Shown: piece by piece, positions 34,126-41,973 of the stretch | Layout: every line of letters starts with the position of its first letter | How positions within the stretch are numbered: position 1 is the stretch's first letter | Origin: Lachnospiraceae bacterium | GTDB taxonomy: Bacteria; Bacillota; Clostridia; Lachnospirales; Lachnospiraceae | Direction of reading: 5' to 3' | Assembly: GCA_017446045.1 (NCBI GenBank) | Contig: JAFSRP010000003.1 | Span: 35,111-99,110, forward strand | Length of the DNA: 64,000 bases | Made by a program: the position numbers and the translations under genes | The notes under the pieces: model-generated | Told to the model about the DNA's origin: nothing | Database searches by the model: none | Seen by the model: the letters and a program-made list of their open reading frames with translations, nothing else

Positions 34126-35712
34126 ATGTGTTCGATACTTGTTTATTGCAGCCCAGAAGCGGACGAAGTCCTTTTCCGGAAAATGCTGGAACGGACCGCG
34201 TCCAGAGGACCGGACCAGTCCCGGATACTTAAAACGAAAGACGGTACACTGGGGTTCAACCGTCTGTCCATCATGGGCCTCTCCCCGGAAGGTATGCAGC
34301 CGTTTCTCCTGCATGGCAATGCCTGTGTCTGCAACGGAGAACTGTACGGCTTCCGTCCTTTGAAAGAGTACCTGCAGAACCTCGGCTATACCTTTGCCGG
34401 CGGAAGCGACTGCGAACTGCTGCTTCCGCTGTATGAGCGCCTGGGGACTGCGATGTTTCCTTTCCTGGATGCGGAATTTGCCCTGGTCATCTATGACCGG
34501 GAGCAGCACGGATTCATCGCGGCCAGGGACCCGATCGGGATCCGTCCGCTGTATTACGGATATGACAAAGACCATGCCATTATTTTCGCGTCGGAACCGA
34601 AGAACCTTGTCGGCGTCTGCGATGAGATCCGGCCCTTCCCGCCCGGACATTATTATAAGGACGGAAACTTCATCTGCTACAAAGACTGCGCGAAAGACGT
34701 TAAAACGTATCACGGAAGCTCCGCGGATGAGGTCTGCGGGCACATCCATGACCTGCTGATCCGCGGCGTCTGTTCCAGGCTAGACGCGGACGCGCCTGTT
34801 GGCTTCCTGCTCTCGGGCGGCCTGGATTCTTCCCTGGTCTGCGGGATCGCGGCAAAGTATTCGGACCGTCCGCTGGAAACATTTTCCATCGGTATGGACC
34901 TGGACGCGATCGACTTGAAATACGCGCGTGAAGTCGCCGATTATATCCACAGCAACCATCATGAGGTCATCATGACAAAGCAGGAAGTGCTGGAAGCTCT
35001 GGAGGATGTGATCGCCCTGCTCGGGACCTGGGACATCACGACGATCCGGGCGTCCATCGGCATGTACCTCGTCTGCAAATGGATCCATGAGCATACGGAT
35101 ATCAAGGTCATCCTTACAGGTGAGATCTCCGATGAGCTCTTCGGCTACAAATACACCGACTTCGCTCCTTCCCCGGAAGCCTTCCAGAAGGAAGCGCAGA
35201 AGCGGATCCGGGAACTGCATATGTACGACGTGCTGCGGGCCGACCGATGCATCTCCGTCAACTCGCTGGAAGCGCGGGTCCCCTTCGGCGATCTTGCCTT
35301 CGTCGACTACGTCATGGGCATCGACCCGAAGCTGAAAACAAATACCTACGGCATCGGAAAATTCCTGCTCCGGCATGCTTTCGAAGAAGACCGTCTGATC
35401 CCGTACAGCATTCTGATGCGGGAGAAAGCTGCCTTTTCCGATGCCGTTGGTCATTCCATGCGCGATGACCTGATCGGATATGCGGAAGAACGGTATACCG
35501 ATGCGGAATATGAACAGAAGCGAATGAAATACGATCACGGAAGGCCTTTCACGAAAGAATCTCTCCTGTACAGGGAGATCTTTGAAAAGTATTATCCCGG
35601 CCAGGCGGAGATGATCGCCGACTTCTGGATGCCCAACAAAGAATGGGAAGGCTGCGACGTAAAGGATCCTTCCGCGCGTGTTCTTTCCAACTACGGGGCA
35701 AGCGGACAATGA
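34126..35712 (+). CDS. asnB: Asparagine synthetase B (glutamine-hydrolysing)
   Basis: 528 residues. The N-terminal nucleophile Cys is in MCSILVYCS, followed by RGPDQSRIL and FNRLSIMGLSPEGMQPF of the class II glutaminase. The C-terminal synthetase has the pyrophosphate loop FLLSGGLDSSLVCGIAAKYS and TTIRASIGMYLVCKWI, close to the E. coli AsnB type throughout. It converts aspartate to asparagine with glutamine and ATP. It is divergent from the glutamine run and adds another amidotransferase to the locus. A well-formed promoter with a palindromic operator precedes it and a hairpin terminator follows. Confidence 0.95.
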   Translation: MCSILVYCSPEADEVLFRKMLERTASRGPDQSRILKTKDGTLGFNRLSIMGLSPEGMQPFLLHGNACVCNGELYGFRPLKEYLQNLGYTFAGGSDCELLLPLYERLGTAMFPFLDAEFALVIYDREQHGFIAARDPIGIRPLYYGYDKDHAIIFASEPKNLVGVCDEIRPFPPGHYYKDGNFICYKDCAKDVKTYHGSSADEVCGHIHDLLIRGVCSRLDADAPVGFLLSGGLDSSLVCGIAAKYSDRPLETFSIGMDLDAIDLKYAREVADYIHSNHHEVIMTKQEVLEALEDVIALLGTWDITTIRASIGMYLVCKWIHEHTDIKVILTGEISDELFGYKYTDFAPSPEAFQKEAQKRIRELHMYDVLRADRCISVNSLEARVPFGDLAFVDYVMGIDPKLKTNTYGIGKFLLRHAFEEDRLIPYSILMREKAAFSDAVGHSMRDDLIGYAEERYTDAEYEQKRMKYDHGRPFTKESLLYREIFEKYYPGQAEMIADFWMPNKEWEGCDVKDPSARVLSNYGASGQ

Positions 35713-35757
35713 TCCTGATCCTATAGGGCATAAGAACGATGATCCTCATTCTCCCGC

Positions 35758-35786
35758 TTGACGGGAAGAAGCGGATATGTCATACT
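35758..35786 (+). promoter_or_regulatory. Candidate promoter of the LysR gene
   Basis: TTGACG (35758-35763) and CATACT (35781-35786) are 17 bases apart, upstream of the hairpin at 35802. Transcripts from here would have to read through that hairpin to reach the LysR gene. Confidence 0.4.
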
Positions 35787-35801
35787 TACCCTGTAAGCAA
35801 A

Positions 35802-35837
35802 GGGGCTGACGCAGATGCGCAGCCTCTTTTTCTTTTT
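35802..35837 (+). terminator. Terminator after asnB, inside the LysR gene leader
   Basis: GGGGCTG plus CGC pair with GCG plus CAGCCTC (one bulged A, loop AGAT), followed by TTTTTCTTTTT. It lies 21 bases before the LysR start, so it may end asnB transcripts or attenuate the LysR gene. Confidence 0.75.
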
Positions 35838-35858
35838 ATTATCCCAGAGGAATCAGGT

Positions 35859-36812
35859 ATGGATTTCAAGTCTTTATACTACTTTACCGTCGTGGCGCAG
35901 GAACTGAACATCACCCGCGCCGCAAAGATCCTCAATATCAGCCAGCCGCCGCTCAGCAGCCAGATCCATAGCCTGGAAGAGGAATTCGGCACCCGGCTCT
36001 TCATCCGGAGCAGGAATGGCCTGACCCTCACCGCTACCGGGTCCATTCTCTATAAACGGGCCAAGCAGATCCTGGAGCTGGGCCGCCATACGCATGAGGA
36101 GATCCAGAATTACGAGATCGACTTAAGCGGCGACCTCAAGATCGGCACCGTGGAAGGCCGGGCTCCGTTCCTGCTTGCCAGGCTGATCGCCGGATTCCGT
36201 GATGAGTTCCCCCTCGTCACCTATACCGTCCGCAGCGGCGGCAGTGACGAGATCCTGGACCAGCTGCACCACCACCTGATCGACATCGCGGTCATTGCCG
36301 CGCCGTATGACCAGGAGTCGCTGGACGGACTGCCCCTCGGCAGGCAGCCCTGGGTCGCGATCATCCCCGGGGAGCACCCGCTCGCTTCCGCCCAGGGGAA
36401 TGGCGTCTCCCTGTCCGACCTTGCGGACGAGCCCCTGATCATCCCGGAACGCTCATCCCGGGTGCGTTCCATTGAAGAATGGTTCGCGGGCAGCGGCCTC
36501 ACACCGCATTTCCTGTGCAAGACCTCCAACTATATCAATGCGATCTCCCTTGTGGAGCAGAATATCGGGATCTGCATCTTTCCGCAGTCCACCTATACGC
36601 CCAATCCGCACGTCGTCACAAAGCTGATCAGGGACCCCGCCAAGATCGCCGAATACTACCTGGTCACGCAAAAAGACGCCCCCGTATCTGAGCTTGCGGA
36701 GGCGTTCAGGGACTATGCGGCTGACTTCCTTCTGGAAGACCGTTTCGACTCCCCCCGGTTCAGGACAAAGGAGGAGGAATTCGATATCCCCGGAGATGCG
36801 GACCTGCTGTAA
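35859..36812 (+). CDS. LysR family transcriptional regulator
   Basis: 317 residues from the ATG at 35859 (AGAGGA upstream); in-frame codons further upstream run through the terminator hairpin and are rejected. The N-terminal winged HTH is clear (MDFKSLYYFTVVAQELNITR, AAKILNISQPPLSSQI, LEEEFGTRLFIRS), followed by a two-lobed effector-binding domain (about 90-295). It is downstream of asnB in the same direction. Operators of LysR type (T-N11-A dyads) at asnB and at the methyltransferase/larC operon make those two promoters its best candidate targets. The effector is unknown; asparagine, glutamine or a metal-related signal are possibilities. Confidence 0.92.
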   Translation: MDFKSLYYFTVVAQELNITRAAKILNISQPPLSSQIHSLEEEFGTRLFIRSRNGLTLTATGSILYKRAKQILELGRHTHEEIQNYEIDLSGDLKIGTVEGRAPFLLARLIAGFRDEFPLVTYTVRSGGSDEILDQLHHHLIDIAVIAAPYDQESLDGLPLGRQPWVAIIPGEHPLASAQGNGVSLSDLADEPLIIPERSSRVRSIEEWFAGSGLTPHFLCKTSNYINAISLVEQNIGICIFPQSTYTPNPHVVTKLIRDPAKIAEYYLVTQKDAPVSELAEAFRDYAADFLLEDRFDSPRFRTKEEEFDIPGDADLL

Positions 36813-36850
36813 AATAAGAATATTGTCGCTTTTATATTTTTGAAGTAGAA

Positions 36851-36889
36851 ATCCCCTTCTGCTGCCGTCGCCGGCCCGCAGAAGGGGAT
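36851..36889. terminator. Bidirectional terminator between the LysR gene and the methyltransferase operon
   Basis: Twelve-base arms ATCCCCTTCTGC (36851-36862) and GCAGAAGGGGAT (36878-36889) pair perfectly. T-rich sequence follows on both strands, so both convergent units can end here. Confidence 0.8.
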
Positions 36890-36895
36890 CTTACA

Positions 36896-37693
36896 TCATT
36901 TTTCTCCCGGAGCGCAAGCCCCTTCATTCGTCGCCTTATCCGCACAGAGCCGGAAAAACAGACGGTCTTTATAGGAGTATTTCAGCTCTTCCGTATAAGC
37001 TGCCCGGAAGGCCACATTCTCCCACTCAATGTTCCGATATCCGAGTTTTGCCAGCGTTTCAACATCCCATTTCGGACGTTCCTCATAGGTCAGCTTCAGA
37101 TCCCGCTTAAAGCCCCTGGCCTCTTCATAACGGCCCCTGTCAAAGGAAATGGATGGCTCCTTTCCGAATCTTTCCTTATAATCCCGGATGTATTCTTCGT
37201 TATTGTGATCAAACGCTGTCAGAAAATCATCCTTTCCATGCCCGGAATCGAAAACGACGATCCGTCCTCCCGGTTTCAGGATATCCAGCCACTTTTGGTA
37301 AACAGCTTCGGGATCCTGCATGATCCATACCACATTTCGGCTTACGATCATATCAAAGCTGTTATCAGGAAAATCCAGCTGTTCGGAATCCATCAGCAGA
37401 TAACACGGGGCAGTATTGTACATTGCGGAGTTTGATCTTGCTTCTTCCAGCATCCTGGGAGAAATGTCGATTCCCGTGACATCGTGGCCTGCCAGAGACA
37501 GCAGGGTCGCAAACACCCCGGGACCGGTCCCGACATCCAGGATCTGCATTTTTTCATTCCTCGGTGCCTTTTCCAGGATCAGATCCGTCCAGATCTCTCT
37601 CCCCGGTGAAACAAAGTCCAGCGGCACTACTTTTTTGCTGTATCCTTCCGCGGATATTTCCCATCCGTGTTTAATACGTTCCTTCAGATCCAT
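36896..37693 (-). CDS. Class I SAM-dependent methyltransferase (first of three)
   Basis: 265 residues with a strong AAAAGGGGGCAGGG ribosome binding site. The SAM-binding motif I is ILDVGTGPGVFATLLSLAG and the acidic strand is VTGIDISPRML. The post-motif segment SRNVVWIMQDPEAVYQKWLD and LKPGGRIVVFDSG are shared in pattern with the other two methyltransferases of this region. It lies 57 bases after the ABC ATPase and is the last gene of the importer operon. Association of such methyltransferases with FecCD-type importers suggests a role with a metal chelate or cofactor, but the substrate cannot be read from sequence. It is the most divergent of the three. Confidence 0.88.
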   Translation of the reverse strand: MDLKERIKHGWEISAEGYSKKVVPLDFVSPGREIWTDLILEKAPRNEKMQILDVGTGPGVFATLLSLAGHDVTGIDISPRMLEEARSNSAMYNTAPCYLLMDSEQLDFPDNSFDMIVSRNVVWIMQDPEAVYQKWLDILKPGGRIVVFDSGHGKDDFLTAFDHNNEEYIRDYKERFGKEPSISFDRGRYEEARGFKRDLKLTYEERPKWDVETLAKLGYRNIEWENVAFRAAYTEELKYSYKDRLFFRLCADKATNEGACAPGEK

Positions 37694-37750
37694 TTTCCCT
37701 GCCCCCTTTTGTCTGTGACGGTTCTTTGCAGACCGTGCGTCCGTTATCCG

Positions 37751-38512
37751 TTATATCGGCTCGAGAGGAAGTACCATCTGATATCCCTCTTCCAGCGAAA
37801 GTACCCGCGAATTCACGCCGTATACCTCCCGGATCAGGTCCGGCTTCAGGATCCGGTCCGCCCTGTCGTACGCGTAGATCCCGGCGTTATGAAGCACAAG
37901 CAGGTTGCTGCCGTATCGGGAAGCCAGCATCAGATCGTGGACGACAAAGATCGTGACCACATTCTGCTCCCTGGTATATCGTTCCGCAAGGTCCATGACG
38001 ATCAGCTGATGTCTGAGATCCAGTGCCGAAGTCGGTTCATCCAGCAGCAGGACCTTGGGCTTTCCGATCAGGGACTGTGCCATGGAAACAAGCTGCTTCT
38101 GGCCTCCCGAAAGTGTGTTGAAGGGCTGCCCCGCAATATGGCTTATTCCAAGATCGAGCAGGGTCTGCCAGACCATGTCCGTCTGCTCATCGGTGACATG
38201 CCATTTGAGGTTGCTGACCAGCCCCAGCAGGACCATTTCAAAAACAGTCAGCCTGGTCTGCAGCGCGCCGAGCTGCGGGACGTAAGCGATATCTTTTTTC
38301 CGGAAGGTGCTCCTGCCGTCCTCTTCCAGTTCTGTGGTCCCCGAGGATCCGATCAGGTGCGCGATCGCTTTGAGATACGTCGTTTTTCCCACTCCGTTGC
38401 TTCCGATGACCGCCGTCATCACACCCGCTTCAAAATCAGCAGAGATCCGGTCCAGTACAGTTTTGTCACCAAAACGGACCGTAACATCTTTCGTCCTCAG
38501 TATCCTGTTCAT
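37751..38512 (-). CDS. FecE-type ABC transporter ATP-binding protein (metal chelate import)
   Basis: 253 residues. Motifs: Walker A GSNGVGKTTYLKAI, Q-loop YVPQLGAL, signature LSGGQKQLVSMAQSLIG, Walker B VLLLDEPTSALDLRHQ and switch His in FVVHDLMLASRYG. The LSGGQ context and the C-terminal part (EVYGVNSRVLSLEEGY) fit ATPases of siderophore, haem, cobalamin or metal-chelate importers. The start overlaps the permease stop by TAATG, so they are coupled. It should drive import through the permease encoded just upstream. Confidence 0.93.
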   Translation of the reverse strand: MNRILRTKDVTVRFGDKTVLDRISADFEAGVMTAVIGSNGVGKTTYLKAIAHLIGSSGTTELEEDGRSTFRKKDIAYVPQLGALQTRLTVFEMVLLGLVSNLKWHVTDEQTDMVWQTLLDLGISHIAGQPFNTLSGGQKQLVSMAQSLIGKPKVLLLDEPTSALDLRHQLIVMDLAERYTREQNVVTIFVVHDLMLASRYGSNLLVLHNAGIYAYDRADRILKPDLIREVYGVNSRVLSLEEGYQMVLPLEPI

Positions 38513-39558
38513 TACCGCACCTCTCTCATCAGCAAAACAAACAGGAACGGAACGCCGACGATCGAAGTAACGATGCCGACCGGAAGCATGGATCCCTGCG
38601 TCATCAGCTTGGAGACCGTGGAAGCTGCCAGCATGACCAGGATGCCGAACAGGGTCGAGACCGGCATCAGGTAACGCTGATCCTCCCCTACGAGCATTCT
38701 GGCGCAGTGCGGTGCCACCAGTCCGACAAAGCCGACCGTCCCGATAAAACCGACGCCGGTGGCGATCAGCAATGCACTCGCCGTGAATACCTGCATTTTC
38801 AGACTTTCAACAGGAATGCCCAGGCTCAGGGCCCTTTCTTCTCCTGCAGTAAAGGCTGTCAGCTTCCAGCTCAGTCTGGCGAAATAGATCACACCGGCAA
38901 ACGTTACCGCGATCCCGACGATCGCGCTCGTCCAGCTTGCCCTGGCAAGATTTCCAAAGGACCAGTTGGATATGATCTGCGCGATCTCCGCACTGGCTCT
39001 GTACTGAAGATACTGCTGCAGGGCGGAGAAAAAAAAGTTCATGATAATGCCGACCAGGACCAGTGTATGCGCTGACATGCCCTTCATTTTTCCGAGAAAA
39101 AAGATCATCAATGTGACGAAGAGCGCGAAGGCAAAAGCGATTGCCGCTGTACCGATCCATTGAAAACCGAAGATGGAAATACCGGTCACGATCGCTATGG
39201 CTGCGCCAAAGCTGGCACCGGAAGAGATCCCCAGTGTATAGGGGCTTGCCAGTGGATTGTTGGTGATCGTCTGGACCTGGAGTCCGGACAGCGCAAGGCA
39301 GCCGCCTACCCCGACACAGGTCAGTGTCATGGGCAGACGGACTCTCCACACGATCAGCTCATAGGTCCCCTTCACCCCCGGTCCCTGCAGAAGGATCCGG
39401 ACGCATTCCCTGAATGTCAGGTTTGAGGAGCCGATACTCATATCTACGATCCCCAGTGCCAGGACCGCAGCGATCGTGAAGGCAAGAACGATCCGCCGTT
39501 TCCAGTTGATCGCACTGTAGATCGATCTGCCTTCACTTTTTTCTGCAAATTGGTTCAA
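38512..39558 (-). CDS. FecCD-type ABC transporter permease (metal chelate import)
   Basis: 348 residues, about ten membrane helices, typical of the FecCD/BtuC family: RLPMTLTCVGVGGCLALSGLQVQTITNNPLASPYTLG is the family region (first part RLPMTLTCVGVGG, then NNPLASPYTLGISSGASFG). Later GFIGTVGFVGLVAPHCARMLVG is also diagnostic. Translation appears to begin at TTG (39558), directly after the binding-protein stop codon, using GGGAG contained in the last codons of that gene. There is one permease gene, so the transporter is probably a homodimer. Confidence 0.94.
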   Translation of the reverse strand: MNQFAEKSEGRSIYSAINWKRRIVLAFTIAAVLALGIVDMSIGSSNLTFRECVRILLQGPGVKGTYELIVWRVRLPMTLTCVGVGGCLALSGLQVQTITNNPLASPYTLGISSGASFGAAIAIVTGISIFGFQWIGTAAIAFAFALFVTLMIFFLGKMKGMSAHTLVLVGIIMNFFFSALQQYLQYRASAEIAQIISNWSFGNLARASWTSAIVGIAVTFAGVIYFARLSWKLTAFTAGEERALSLGIPVESLKMQVFTASALLIATGVGFIGTVGFVGLVAPHCARMLVGEDQRYLMPVSTLFGILVMLAASTVSKLMTQGSMLPVGIVTSIVGVPFLFVLLMREVR

Positions 39559-40815
39559 TTATTTCTCCCAGCTCATCATAAAGGTGCCGTCTGCCGTCAT
39601 TTCGGGCAGATATTTCTTCAGCAGGGCGTCATATTCAGCCTGCGGGTCTATATCCTCAAAATAATCCGGATAAACGATCTTGGCAAAATATTCCGTAAAG
39701 GTATAATCCAGCGCATTGCGAAGGGAACCGTGGTCTACCGCATAGATCCTTCCGTTTTTGATTCCCTTCAGATCCTGCCACCAGTCTCTGTCCACAAAGT
39801 TCTGCAGTCTTTCACGCGCCAGTGTTTCATCCACCATAAGACCCATGCGCATCTGGTCATTGTCATTATCATCAGACCAGATGGAGCCGCCGATCACGAT
39901 GATATCCGGATCTGTCTCCAGGATGTATTCCATATCCAGCGGACCATAGCCTTCCGCAAGTTTCCCCTTCGCCGGATTGATGGCACCGATATTGTCAATG
40001 ATCGCGCCCCAGAGCATTCCGTCATATGAATTACTGATCGTGCCGGCACCCTGGTTTCCAAGCTCCATGTACACTTTGACCTGCTTCTCCTCCTCGGGGA
40101 TCTCCGCGACACGCTCCGCCACGATCTCATATCCCTTTTCACAGGCTTCGCAAAGCTCTTTTGCGACGTCTTCCCTGCCCAGGAGGCGTCCCAGAATGGT
40201 AGTACTCAGGATATCGTTTTCTTTCAGCATCTTATGATAATCCAGAACGATGACCTTGATGCCTGATTCCTCCCAGACAGGGATACTTGTTTCATTATCG
40301 GTATACTGGGAACGGTTGATCAGCAGTACATCCGGCTCCAGCTCAAGGATGCGCTCCCTGTCGAGGACATTGTCATGATAGCCGCCGATGCTGGGAATGT
40401 CCGCGATCTCGGGATAAGCGTCGAGCAGTGCATGGTACTCGCCGTAACGGGTATCCTCCCAGCCGTCCTGCGTCATGCCGACGATCTGTCCGATGCTGTC
40501 CTTGCCGCCTACAAGCAGGAAGTTGAAAATGTAGTTGGCGACCACAAAAGTCTCGGGCTCCTTTTCAAAAGCACTTTCTCTGCCCTGGATGTCCGTGATC
40601 GTAAACAAAGGCTCCGCTGCCTGTGTTTCGGCTTCTGTTTCGGGGGCAGCTGTTTCTGCCGCTTCCGTAGCTGCTTCAGTGACTGCTTCCGCGCTGGTCT
40701 GTGCCGCTGTTGTCTCGGGAGCCGCTGTTGTGGAAGCGGTGCTTCCTCCCCCGCAGCCGGCCAGTGCAGCCATGGTCAGTGAAATAACTGTCAGTGTCGC
40801 GATCCATTTTTTCAT
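39559..40815 (-). CDS. Substrate-binding lipoprotein of the FecBCD-type importer
   Basis: 418 residues. A signal peptide with lipobox LAALAGCGGG is followed by a Thr/Ala/Glu linker (about 25-70), then a two-lobed binding protein of the FecB/BtuF class (TITDIQGRESAFEKEPETFVV; DRERILELEPDVLLINRSQ; GRIYAVDHGSLRNALDYT). The binding cleft contains several acidic and Trp residues (SIWSDDNDNDQMRM) that could contact a cationic chelate. It is first in its operon and preceded by a structured leader. The ligand is unknown; the larC neighbour makes nickel or a nickel chelate an attractive guess. Confidence 0.9.
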   Translation of the reverse strand: MKKWIATLTVISLTMAALAGCGGGSTASTTAAPETTAAQTSAEAVTEAATEAAETAAPETEAETQAAEPLFTITDIQGRESAFEKEPETFVVANYIFNFLLVGGKDSIGQIVGMTQDGWEDTRYGEYHALLDAYPEIADIPSIGGYHDNVLDRERILELEPDVLLINRSQYTDNETSIPVWEESGIKVIVLDYHKMLKENDILSTTILGRLLGREDVAKELCEACEKGYEIVAERVAEIPEEEKQVKVYMELGNQGAGTISNSYDGMLWGAIIDNIGAINPAKGKLAEGYGPLDMEYILETDPDIIVIGGSIWSDDNDNDQMRMGLMVDETLARERLQNFVDRDWWQDLKGIKNGRIYAVDHGSLRNALDYTFTEYFAKIVYPDYFEDIDPQAEYDALLKKYLPEMTADGTFMMSWEK

Positions 40816-40856
40816 TGATTCTTTTCCTTTCTGTCATATTAAACAGATAACAAAAA

Positions 40857-40974
40857 GGCATACGGTCTTCTTCTGAAGATCGTGTGCCTTCAATGCACAA
40901 TACATATAAGGTATGCCCGGACCGGCACGGTCTCTGCCGGAGCATGAGCCGCCGCCTTAGTATCACTCCATACC
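40857..40974 (-). promoter_or_regulatory. Structured leader of the importer operon with attenuator, copy 1
   Basis: On the minus strand a hairpin (arms 40888-40875 and 40870-40857) is followed by TTTTT, about 40 bases before the binding-protein gene. The overlapping short hairpin TGTGC-ATTGAAG-GCACA (40899-40883) would exclude it, the layout of an attenuator. Upstream, CATACC/GGTATG (40969-40974 and 40910-40915) enclose CCGGCA/TGCCGG (40922-40940), a possible aptamer-like fold. The 43-base block 40857-40899 is repeated at 43788-43830 with about 38 identities. Confidence 0.6.
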
Positions 40975-41083
40975 CTGTTGATCATCCATGACTGCTTCTG
41001 CAGCTCCTGTAGGCTTCCTGCCGGGGATGACTCTGCCGGGATCATTTCATTGAAACCATTCAACTCCTGCCGGCAACAACTAA

Positions 41084-41112
41084 TCTATATCATTCTCCAT
41101 ATTCCCGTACAA
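41084..41112 (-). promoter_or_regulatory. Candidate promoter of the importer operon
   Basis: On the minus strand TTGTAC (41112-41107) and TATAGA (41089-41084) are 17 bases apart, giving a leader of roughly 260 bases. The 381-base gap 40816-41196 otherwise holds the leader structures and the terminator of the upstream operon, and no gene. Confidence 0.45.
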
Positions 41113-41149
41113 GCCCCCTTAGGGGATAAATATCAGTGAATAAATATAC

Positions 41150-41190
41150 AAAAAACACCCGGGATCATTCATACAGCATCTGTGACCCGG
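41150..41190 (-). terminator. Terminator of the methyltransferase-larC operon
   Basis: On the minus strand CCGGGTCA (41190-41183) pairs with TGATCCCGG (41167-41159, one bulge) and is followed by GTGTTTTTT, just after the stop codon of the last methyltransferase. Confidence 0.7.
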
Positions 41191-41196
41191 AGGGAT

Positions 41197-41973
41197 TCAG
41201 TTTTTCACAGCTTCCACCAGAAAAAGGGGCGTGGAGGCATAGTTCAGCTTTTCTTCAGCCGACCAGACCGTCTGCCAGATCCTCTCATCTGCAGCGACCG
41301 AACACCCAAGTGCAGCGAGGATCTCTTCGTCCCATGCCGGACGCAGGATGGATGACAAGGGGATGCGCCGCGCAATGTCTTCCATCACCTCGAAATTCTT
41401 TCCGATATTGCCGTCGCTGCATCCCATCTCGGCGGTATTCCGGCGGTCTATTTCATAAGCTTTCAGGGCCTCGTCATCATACAGGTACCGGTACCAGTTC
41501 GCATCAAAATTCAGCAGCAGTCCGCCCGCTTTGAGGACACGGCACCACTCCCGGTAAGCAAGGTCCGGATGCGGCAGATTCCAGGTCAGGTTCCTGGATA
41601 CGACCACATCAAAGCTGCTGTCTTCAAACCGGAGCTCCTCCGCGTTCATCTCCCGGAAATCGATCGTTTCCGCGAGCGGTCCCGCATTGCGGCGTGCTTC
41701 TTCCAGCATGGCTGGCGTCAGATCCACCGCAGTCACCCGGTATCCTGCCTCTGCCAGAATAATAGCAAAGAAGCCCGGACCGGTCCCGACTTCCAGGACC
41801 CGTATCTCCTGCCTGGATCTCTCCGGAAAATGGTCCCGGATCCGGCGGTCGATCGCCCCGAACCAGATACCGCGCTGTCCGGATCCGAGCTCATCCCTGT
41901 TGACAGCGGAATACCCGGGCGCCCGCTGCGTCCAGTATGATCTGTTTTCAGTGATGATCGAACAGTCAGACAT
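41197..41973 (-). CDS. Class I SAM-dependent methyltransferase (second of three)
   Basis: 258 residues. N-terminal motif YWTQRAPGYSAVNRDEL, SAM motif I VLEVGTGPGFFAIILAEAG, acidic VTAVDLTPAMLEEARR, then SRNLTWNLPHPDLAYREWCR and LKAGGLLLNFDANW. The same YWTQRAP, RNLTW-LP and NFDA pattern appears in the third methyltransferase, so they are paralogues. The start overlaps the end of larC by 8 bases, so translation is coupled. It is the last gene of its operon. The substrate is unknown. Confidence 0.88.
   Translation of the reverse strand: MSDCSIITENRSYWTQRAPGYSAVNRDELGSGQRGIWFGAIDRRIRDHFPERSRQEIRVLEVGTGPGFFAIILAEAGYRVTAVDLTPAMLEEARRNAGPLAETIDFREMNAEELRFEDSSFDVVVSRNLTWNLPHPDLAYREWCRVLKAGGLLLNFDANWYRYLYDDEALKAYEIDRRNTAEMGCSDGNIGKNFEVMEDIARRIPLSSILRPAWDEEILAALGCSVAADERIWQTVWSAEEKLNYASTPLFLVEAVKN

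Noticed and set aside
40857-40888. Terminator for a plus-strand transcript
   Set aside because: On the plus strand the hairpin pairs slightly better through G-U pairs, but no T-run follows it there; the T-run follows on the minus strand in both copies.
40857-41083. Cobalamin or NiCo riboswitch in the importer leader
   Set aside because: Although the importer family would fit, the conserved boxes of those classes could not be found; only a generic multi-stem fold and the attenuator are visible.
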